A DNA stretch of 10,836 nucleotides, from contig JBAYRN010000157.1 in the NCBI GenBank assembly GCA_041676625.1, forward strand, positions 1 through 10,836, given 5' to 3'. Source of the stretch: JAEXNA01 sp041676625. GTDB taxonomy: Bacteria > Vulcanimicrobiota > Xenobia > Xenobiales > JADMJV01. The notes beneath the pieces were generated by a model that was not told the DNA's origin, did not search any database, and saw only the letters and a list, made by a program, of their open reading frames with translations. Each line of letters begins with the position of its first letter. Positions within the stretch are counted from its first letter, which is position 1. Made by a program: the position numbers and the translations under genes. Of the stretch, positions 1 through 4,810 are shown one piece after another.

Positions 1-110
1 AGCTACCGGACTGAGCAAGCTACGCGACGTCAATTAGAGGAGGCTGCCGACGACAATTAGCCAGGCGGGCAAGACGGCAAAAATAATTGTCGTTTTCTCG
101 GGAAAGGTAG
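1..110. promoter_or_regulatory. Region upstream of the short kinase gene, with nested inverted repeats
   Basis: Seen: a perfect 10-base inverted repeat, ACGACAATTA at 50-59 and TAATTGTCGT at 84-93. Around it lies an outer pair, ACGTCAA at 27-33 and TTGACGT at 111-117, so the two pairs are almost concentric. The left-hand motifs also form a direct repeat that matches at 11 of 12 bases (26-37 and 49-60). Such symmetry fits an operator for a dimeric regulator. The inner stem, followed by TTTT at 93-96, could instead be a weak terminator of an upstream gene. Two plus-strand frames are open from the window edge, ending in TAG at 35-37 and at 58-60. Either could be the tail of an upstream gene, but neither is long enough to identify. 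No convincing -35/-10 pair was found. Confidence 0.4.
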
Positions 111-833
111 TTGACGTTTATCAGGGCCACGCTCTCTTTCTTCCGCCTCGCTCAGTTCCGTGGAGAAACTGTGATACTAAGAGCTTTCAGCGAATCCTCA
201 GGAGTAGAACGAACCTTGCGTTACCTCCAAGAGGAGCGGGCTCACCTTTCCAGGGAACTTCACGACGGCTTGGCTCAAGACGCCGCCGCCCTATGGATGT
301 TTCTTCTATCTCGACCGGGCAGCCCTCACCCCAGCTCGCAGATGATCGTGAAAAGGATGTCGAGCGAAGCTCATCATTTGCTGGCTCGCTTGCGGAATCC
401 CGTTCAAGAGGGTTCGCCCTTGCGGGTGGCGCTCGAGGATCTGATCACACGTTTCCGGAGCGAACATGGGCTGGGGGTGGAGCTACAGTTGGAGGACGGT
501 TTTGAGGAATGGCATTCCGTGTCGCTTGTCGCTTTTCGCATTGTTCAAGAGGCTCTTCAGAATGTGGTAAGTCACAGCGGCGTGGGGGAGGCGAAGGTGG
601 TCTTAAGAATGGCTGGCGGCCAACTGCAGGGGGAAGTTCGTGACCAGGGTAGCGGTTTTGATCCTGAGAAAGTCTCATCGAACAGCTTTGGGCTGGTGGG
701 GATGAGAGAACGCTGCGAGATCTTGGGGGGAAAGTTTACTACGATTTCAAAAGCCTTAGAGGGCACAACCGTGAAGTTTTGGCTACCAATGGGGGGCAGG
801 CTTGAAGAAGCGACCAGTTCAGATCCAAAGTGA
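111..833 (+). CDS. Short sensor histidine kinase (HisKA_3 + HATPase_c) without a sensor domain
   Basis: This is a NarX/DegS-type histidine kinase core, predicted to autophosphorylate and pass phosphate to a NarL-type regulator. Residues 1-28 resemble only the last strands of the PAS domain in the two paralogues in this window. The H-box is at about 43-58 (LSRELHDGLAQ, phospho-His H51). An LRNPVQEGSPL linker at 94-104 is shared with the paralogues. The ATPase domain has an N-box (RIVQEALQN, N151), a G1 box (DQGSG, 178-182) and a G2 box (GLVGM, 194-198), so catalysis should be intact. There is no membrane segment, so it should be cytosolic. The TTG at 111 directly follows an in-frame TAG, and the GGAAAGG at 101-107 is rather close to it. 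A GTG at 171 with GGAG at 162-165 is a better-spaced alternative and gives 220 residues. At 240 residues it is about half the length of its paralogue. It overlaps the next gene by 32 bases. Confidence 0.85.
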   Translation: MTFIRATLSFFRLAQFRGETVILRAFSESSGVERTLRYLQEERAHLSRELHDGLAQDAAALWMFLLSRPGSPHPSSQMIVKRMSSEAHHLLARLRNPVQEGSPLRVALEDLITRFRSEHGLGVELQLEDGFEEWHSVSLVAFRIVQEALQNVVSHSGVGEAKVVLRMAGGQLQGEVRDQGSGFDPEKVSSNSFGLVGMRERCEILGGKFTTISKALEGTTVKFWLPMGGRLEEATSSDPK

Positions 834-2229
834 ATTTTTCGAAAACGTTTGGGAAAAACGGAATATCGACGCCGTCTTCGACTACTTCGACGGTAAAGCG
901 GGGGGGCTGGGGGTGGAAGAGCCTTTGGATCCGGTGGGTTACATCGATTTCTACCATGCACTCACCTCGGTGGTTAAAGATGTCGAGTTTGAAATCTTAG
1001 ACTGGGCCGAGCACGGAGAGCGGCTTTTTCTCGATTTCGTGATGAAGGCTCGTGCTCGTCGAAAAGACAAAGCCGTCTTTTGGTACTGCTCGGCTTGGGG
1101 CCATTACAATGATGGAAAGATTGCGGGGGGAGAGAACTATCTCGATTTTTTCGATCTTTTTCGACAGTTGGAGCTGGTGCCCCAAGAGGCCGTGGAGCTG
1201 GGGCTTGCGGGAGAGGAGATTCTCCAGCTCGGCAAGGCGGGTGATGCTCTGGGCAAGGAGTTTCGCCGCCTTTTCTGGCCTAATTTCGAGCCCTTGGGCG
1301 GGGAACAGCGCTTGCTTTTGCCCACCACAGCTGTGCGCACGGAACTTCCCTCGGCCGAGCAACTGGAGGTTCTCTTTCATTCGGCCACGTTTGGAATGGT
1401 CACCACCGACCAAGACGACCGGGTGATTGAACTTAATGAGAGATTTGCCAAGCTTTTGCTAAGTGAGGGGGAGCAACTTCTAGGACAAGACTTTTCCAGC
1501 TTGATCGTGGGGCAAGGTAAAGAAGCCGAAGCGTGGGCTCGCGCCTCCGTGCTGAGCGGGGAGAAACCCAGTTATCGTATCTTGCTACATTTGAGGGGTG
1601 CTCAAAGCACCGTGCGGGTGTGGGTGTCCGCCGTGCTGTTTGCCAGAAAGGGTAAAGCGCCTCTGCTCTTGCGCAGTGTGCAAAGGGACAGACTGATCGA
1701 TGATCTTGTCAGTATGCAGGAGGAAGAACGGAAATTTTTGCTCACGGAGATTCGCGAGGACGTCCTCAAGCCCATTCTCGATCTCTGGAAGTTGCTCACA
1801 CCGGGAGACCATTTTGGCTCTGAAGTCAGGGAGCACTGTCTGGAGATAACTTCTCGACTGGCAAAGGAATTACGAGAGAAAGTGAAGAGCTTAAGAAACC
1901 CGGTTCTCCAGGGAATTCCCCTCTCCCGGGCCTGGCCCGAGCGCACTTTGGATTCGTCACTGGATCGGGGCAACGAGACTTCGGCTCTTCTGGTTTATTG
2001 CATCGTGAATGAATGCACGTCCCATCTGGGCTCGTCTATCAGTGATCTTAAGCTGACTTCGGAGAGCGGCTTCCTGCGCGGGAGCCTTTCTATTTCGTGC
2101 TCTTCTTCAGCGGAGAGGCTCGCTCTTTTGAAAGAGCTATGTCACCTGGTGGGTGGTCGCTTCCAGCTGGTAGAGGATGCTGACAAGAGGAGTTGGGTGA
2201 GCTTTGAGATTCCGGAAATTGTGGATTAG
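802..2229 (+). CDS. SnoaL-PAS protein with a degenerate histidine-kinase core (predicted pseudokinase)
   Basis: Residues 7-128 form a SnoaL-like (NTF2-fold) domain. Residues about 185-290 form a PAS domain, and the rest aligns end to end with the kinase core of the paralogue at 3236-4720. The catalytic residues are gone. The H-box reads LLTEIRED, with R318 where the paralogue has its phospho-His. The N-box reads CIVNECTSHLG, with His in place of the Asn. The G1 position reads SISCSSS instead of DDGCG, and no glycine-rich G2 box is present. The LRNPVLQGIPL linker (364-374) and the C-terminal GGRFQLVE strand remain, so this is selective loss rather than random decay. I infer a sensory or allosteric partner without ATPase activity, probably for the kinase encoded just upstream. 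The TTG at 802 with GGGGGG at 791-796 is the only start that keeps the SnoaL domain whole. The 32-base overlap with the upstream gene suggests coupled translation. A recent pseudogene is unlikely because the frame is intact over 475 codons. Confidence 0.85.
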   Translation: MKKRPVQIQSEFFENVWEKRNIDAVFDYFDGKAGGLGVEEPLDPVGYIDFYHALTSVVKDVEFEILDWAEHGERLFLDFVMKARARRKDKAVFWYCSAWGHYNDGKIAGGENYLDFFDLFRQLELVPQEAVELGLAGEEILQLGKAGDALGKEFRRLFWPNFEPLGGEQRLLLPTTAVRTELPSAEQLEVLFHSATFGMVTTDQDDRVIELNERFAKLLLSEGEQLLGQDFSSLIVGQGKEAEAWARASVLSGEKPSYRILLHLRGAQSTVRVWVSAVLFARKGKAPLLLRSVQRDRLIDDLVSMQEEERKFLLTEIREDVLKPILDLWKLLTPGDHFGSEVREHCLEITSRLAKELREKVKSLRNPVLQGIPLSRAWPERTLDSSLDRGNETSALLVYCIVNECTSHLGSSISDLKLTSESGFLRGSLSISCSSSAERLALLKELCHLVGGRFQLVEDADKRSWVSFEIPEIVD

Positions 2230-2262
2230 ACCCTGACCTGACTTGGTTTGGTTTCCACAAAG

Positions 2263-2454
2263 CTAGTAGTTTTCTAGTCCGTCGGCCACAGTGCCCTCAA
2301 GTTCCTCAATCTCCAAGCTGTCAATTGGGCTCGACAGAAAATCCTGGTTGAGACCCTCGAGGAATCTTTCTCGGCGATAACGCCCCAAAGCGTGCGAGAG
2401 TTTGAATAAGTGTACTGACATCGGTATTTCTTCCCGCGTTGGGTCCAAACTCAT
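2263..2454 (-). CDS. Small hypothetical protein coupled to the response regulator
   Basis: I do not recognise this 63-residue protein. It has a basic stretch in the middle (ALGRYRRERF, about 22-31) and an acidic C-terminal half (SLEIEELEGTVADGLENY). It has no cysteine, no signal peptide and no membrane segment. Its ATG overlaps the stop of the response regulator as ATGA, a typical sign of translational coupling, and this is the main reason to believe it is a gene. A second ATG at 2421-2419, about eight bases after GGGAAG, would give a 52-residue form with better Shine-Dalgarno spacing. It ends 33 bases from the convergent pseudokinase gene, with no obvious terminator between them. A role as an accessory factor of the regulator or kinases is inference from position only. 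Confidence 0.55.
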   Translation of the reverse strand: MSLDPTREEIPMSVHLFKLSHALGRYRRERFLEGLNQDFLSSPIDSLEIEELEGTVADGLENY

Positions 2455-3086
2455 CCTTCCGAAGTTAAGGCCCCTCGACTCGAGGCCTCCACGGCGAGTG
2501 AGGTTCTGTCCGAGACATCAAACTTTTGGAAAAGGGCGCTCAAGTGAAATTTGATTCGACTCACCGAGAGACTTAAAGTCTGGGCTATCTCCGAATTGTT
2601 TTTTCCTGCTACCACCAGTTGGAGTATCTCGGACTCCCGCTCGGTCAGTGGGGGGACGGAGGTGGGCTTAAATTGCTTCAATCGTTCCAGCACGGGAGCG
2701 GCCACACTGCTGCAAAGGTGCGTTCCGCCGTTGGCTACCGTGACCAGAGCCGCCATCAATTCTTCTCGGTCGACTGTCTTGGTCAAATAGCCGTTGGCTC
2801 CTTGGGAAAGGGCTTCCAGCACTTCCTGGCCGCCGTCATGCATGCTCAGCATCAACACCGGCAGCTTTCCCCATCGCGCCCTGATTTTGCCCACCAACCA
2901 AACCCCGTCGTGATCAGGGAGGTTGAGATCCACAAGCATCACGTCCGGCGAAATTGTTTCTAGGCTCTTTAAGGCATCGAGGGCGTTGTCGCTCTCGCCG
3001 ACCACCTCGACTCTGTCATCCACCTCCAGCATGCCGCGCAGGCCTTCGCGAAACAGTTGGTGGTCATCTACTAAAAAAACTTTCAC
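2451..3086 (-). CDS. NarL/FixJ-family response regulator (REC + LuxR-type HTH)
   Basis: The receiver domain spans about 1-120. The acidic pair is D7/D8, the phospho-accepting aspartate is D53 in VDLNLP, the switch residue is S81 in LMLSMHD, and the conserved lysine is K103 in YLTK. The LuxR/GerE-type helix-turn-helix spans about 146-203 (LTERESEILQL, then NNSEIAQTLSLSVSRIKFHL). This is the expected partner of HisKA_3 kinases. Phosphorylation would drive dimerisation and DNA binding. The start is a GTG at 3086, with GGAGAGGGG on the minus strand about nine bases upstream. An ATG slightly further upstream is out of frame and stops at once. The gene is divergent from the complete kinase at 3236 and convergent with the pseudokinase. 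It is the only regulator in the window, so it probably serves the cluster. At 211 residues it has the normal length for the family. Confidence 0.95.
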   Translation of the reverse strand: MKVFLVDDHQLFREGLRGMLEVDDRVEVVGESDNALDALKSLETISPDVMLVDLNLPDHDGVWLVGKIRARWGKLPVLMLSMHDGGQEVLEALSQGANGYLTKTVDREELMAALVTVANGGTHLCSSVAAPVLERLKQFKPTSVPPLTERESEILQLVVAGKNNSEIAQTLSLSVSRIKFHLSALFQKFDVSDRTSLAVEASSRGALTSEG

Positions 3087-3235
3087 CCCAAGGCACCCCT
3101 CTCCATATCCTTCGTGTAGAGACAGTTTGATCCTTTGAACGGGGGATGCCTAACAGGCCTGACTTGGGGTAGCCTACTGGCCTGGGAGCGACAGAAGCGA
3201 TAGGACTGCCGCGTTGGCTGCGCCAATAGGTTAGC
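3087..3235. promoter_or_regulatory. Divergent control region between response regulator and kinase, with a tandem repeat
   Basis: These 149 bases must hold the promoters for both divergent genes. Two imperfect tandem copies lie at 3142-3161 (GGGGATGCCTAACAGGCCTG) and 3166-3184 (GGGGTAGCCTACTGGCCTG), repeating every 24 bases. Each copy has a small dyad (GCCT..AGGC or GCC..GGC). The spacing is a little over two helical turns, which would place two bound dimers on the same face. A self-regulating site for the adjacent NarL-type regulator is a natural guess, but it is inference. I could not pick out convincing -35/-10 boxes on either strand. The kinase ATG at 3236 has only a weak AGG (3228-3230) in front of it. 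Confidence 0.45.
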
Positions 3236-4720
3236 ATGGGTGAAGCGGAAGATAAGGGCCTCTCACAGTCCGTAAGTTTGGTCCACCAGTGGTTCCGGCG
3301 AGTGTGGGAAGAGGGCGATCTCGATGCCATCGAGGAGTTGATGCATCCTGATAACCTCTCGGTGGGGCTTGTGAACGATCCCGTGGGGATGGAGTCCTTC
3401 AAGAGCGTTTATACCTCCTTCGGAAAACTCGTTACGGATATTGCCGTCAAGGTTGAAGACGCTTTCGAAGATGGGGATAGAGTGGCGGGACGCTGGCTGA
3501 TGAGTGTGACCCACCGGGCTACGGGTAAACGAATCCACATTCCCTGCGCCCTTTTCGCTCGAACCAAGGACGGCAAGTTTCTCGAGTGCTCCAACTACTT
3601 TGACTATCTGGACTTCTTTGTGCAAACCGGCGCACTCCCCGACGATACCCTGGCCCGCTGCATGGACGAACGACGGGTGGGGGTTTACGCTGGTGCACTC
3701 GGCACCGCCACTGTGTCGGACATGCAAAGAGTATGGGAAGCCGACGAAAGCCACTTTAAAGCACTCTTTGAAACCAGTGTCGCCTCTATGGTGCTGGTGG
3801 ACACCGAGGACAGAATTTTGAGCTTCAATCGAACCTTCGCCAAGCAATTTTGCGATAGCGACGCAGAGCTGATTGGCACCCCCTTTCATCACTTTGTCCA
3901 CGCTGCAGACAGTGCCGAAGAAGCCCAGCTCTTCGAGCACCTCGCTCAAAGCAAGGGCGGAGAGTATCAGCTGGAACTCAGGCTGCTGCGGGGCGAGGCC
4001 GTCATGTGGGTTCAACTGTCCACCGTGGGACCTCAACAGACGTCCGAGGGGAAACAGATCCTGCGCTCCCTTCAGGATATCACCACCCAGCGCCTGGAGC
4101 AGATGGTGCGTTTTCAGGAGAGAGAGCGACGCTTGCTGGCCACCGACCTTCACGATGCCCTAGCCCAAAACCTCGCCTTACTGGTGGTTCAGATGCAAAC
4201 AGCTTCGGCTTTGCAAGATCGCGACGAAGCCCGGCGGCAAACGCTGCTCGATGACGCGGTGAAACTTGGACAAAGCATCAGTAAAGAACTCTCTGGGATG
4301 ATGAAGGCTTTGAGAAGCCCTGTGGTCGAGGGTGTCGAACTGACCCAAGCTTTGAGTCAGCTGTCTTTGGACCTGAACGACGAGAATTTCCAAGTCTCTT
4401 TCCATCATGCCCTGGACCGGCCCATTCCCTCTGGTCTAGCGAGTCTATTCGCCTATCGGATCATTCAGGAGGCCATTCAAAACGCTCGTAGGCATGGTCG
4501 GGCGCGCGTGGTCAAAGTGTCTCTAAGCTTGAGCGGAGGACGCTTGAAGGGAAGGGTGACAGACGACGGCTGCGGATTTGTGCCCGGCGCTTCGGGCGGT
4601 ACCGGCCTACTCGGTATGGGGGAGCGCTGCGAGTTGTTGGGCGGGCGTTTGTCGTTGAGTTCAGAAGTGGGCGTGGGTACGAGTGTGCGATTTGAGCTGC
4701 CGGTGGTGGAGAGGGCGTGA
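3236..4720 (+). CDS. SnoaL-PAS-HisKA_3-HATPase sensor histidine kinase
   Basis: This is a complete soluble sensor kinase of 494 residues. Residues 12-133 form a SnoaL-like (NTF2-fold) domain: helix VHQWFRRVWEEGDLDAI, the DRVAGRWLMSVTHRATGKRI strands, then DGKFLECSNYFDYLDFF. Residues about 172-285 form a PAS domain (FKALFETSVASMVLVDTEDR). The H-box has phospho-His H306 in LLATDLHDALAQN. The LRSPVVEGVEL linker is at 359-369. The ATPase domain has an N-box (RIIQEAIQNARRHG, N416), a G1 box (DDGCG, 443-447) and a G2 box (GTGLLGMGER, 455-464). The protein has no membrane segment, so it should sense a cytosolic or diffusible signal. Its best-supported partner is the divergent NarL-type regulator. 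SnoaL folds bind small polyketide- or steroid-like molecules in known members, so a small-molecule ligand is plausible but unproven. An in-frame TAG at 3227-3229 fixes the start at the ATG. Confidence 0.93.
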   Translation: MGEAEDKGLSQSVSLVHQWFRRVWEEGDLDAIEELMHPDNLSVGLVNDPVGMESFKSVYTSFGKLVTDIAVKVEDAFEDGDRVAGRWLMSVTHRATGKRIHIPCALFARTKDGKFLECSNYFDYLDFFVQTGALPDDTLARCMDERRVGVYAGALGTATVSDMQRVWEADESHFKALFETSVASMVLVDTEDRILSFNRTFAKQFCDSDAELIGTPFHHFVHAADSAEEAQLFEHLAQSKGGEYQLELRLLRGEAVMWVQLSTVGPQQTSEGKQILRSLQDITTQRLEQMVRFQERERRLLATDLHDALAQNLALLVVQMQTASALQDRDEARRQTLLDDAVKLGQSISKELSGMMKALRSPVVEGVELTQALSQLSLDLNDENFQVSFHHALDRPIPSGLASLFAYRIIQEAIQNARRHGRARVVKVSLSLSGGRLKGRVTDDGCGFVPGASGGTGLLGMGERCELLGGRLSLSSEVGVGTSVRFELPVVERA

Positions 4721-4810
4721 CGGTGCACGACCCCTCACCTGAAAAACAGTGCGCCCGGTCAAGACGGGACCTGTAGGACCAGTTCTCCAAGGTTTTGGGG
4801 CCGTAGGCTT

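Noticed and set aside
1..60. Tail of an upstream gene
   Set aside because: Two plus frames are open from the window edge and end at 37 and 60. Neither can be chosen or identified, so no coding feature was called.
1..110. Missing SnoaL-PAS half of the short kinase in another frame
   Set aside because: None of the three plus frames resembles the PAS or SnoaL sequence of the paralogues, and the kinase frame has stops at 84-86 and 108-110. A simple frameshift does not explain the short length.
3263..4153. 296-codon open frame on the minus strand
   Set aside because: It lies wholly opposite the complete kinase, whose domains and motifs are clear. Its translation shows no recognisable domain.
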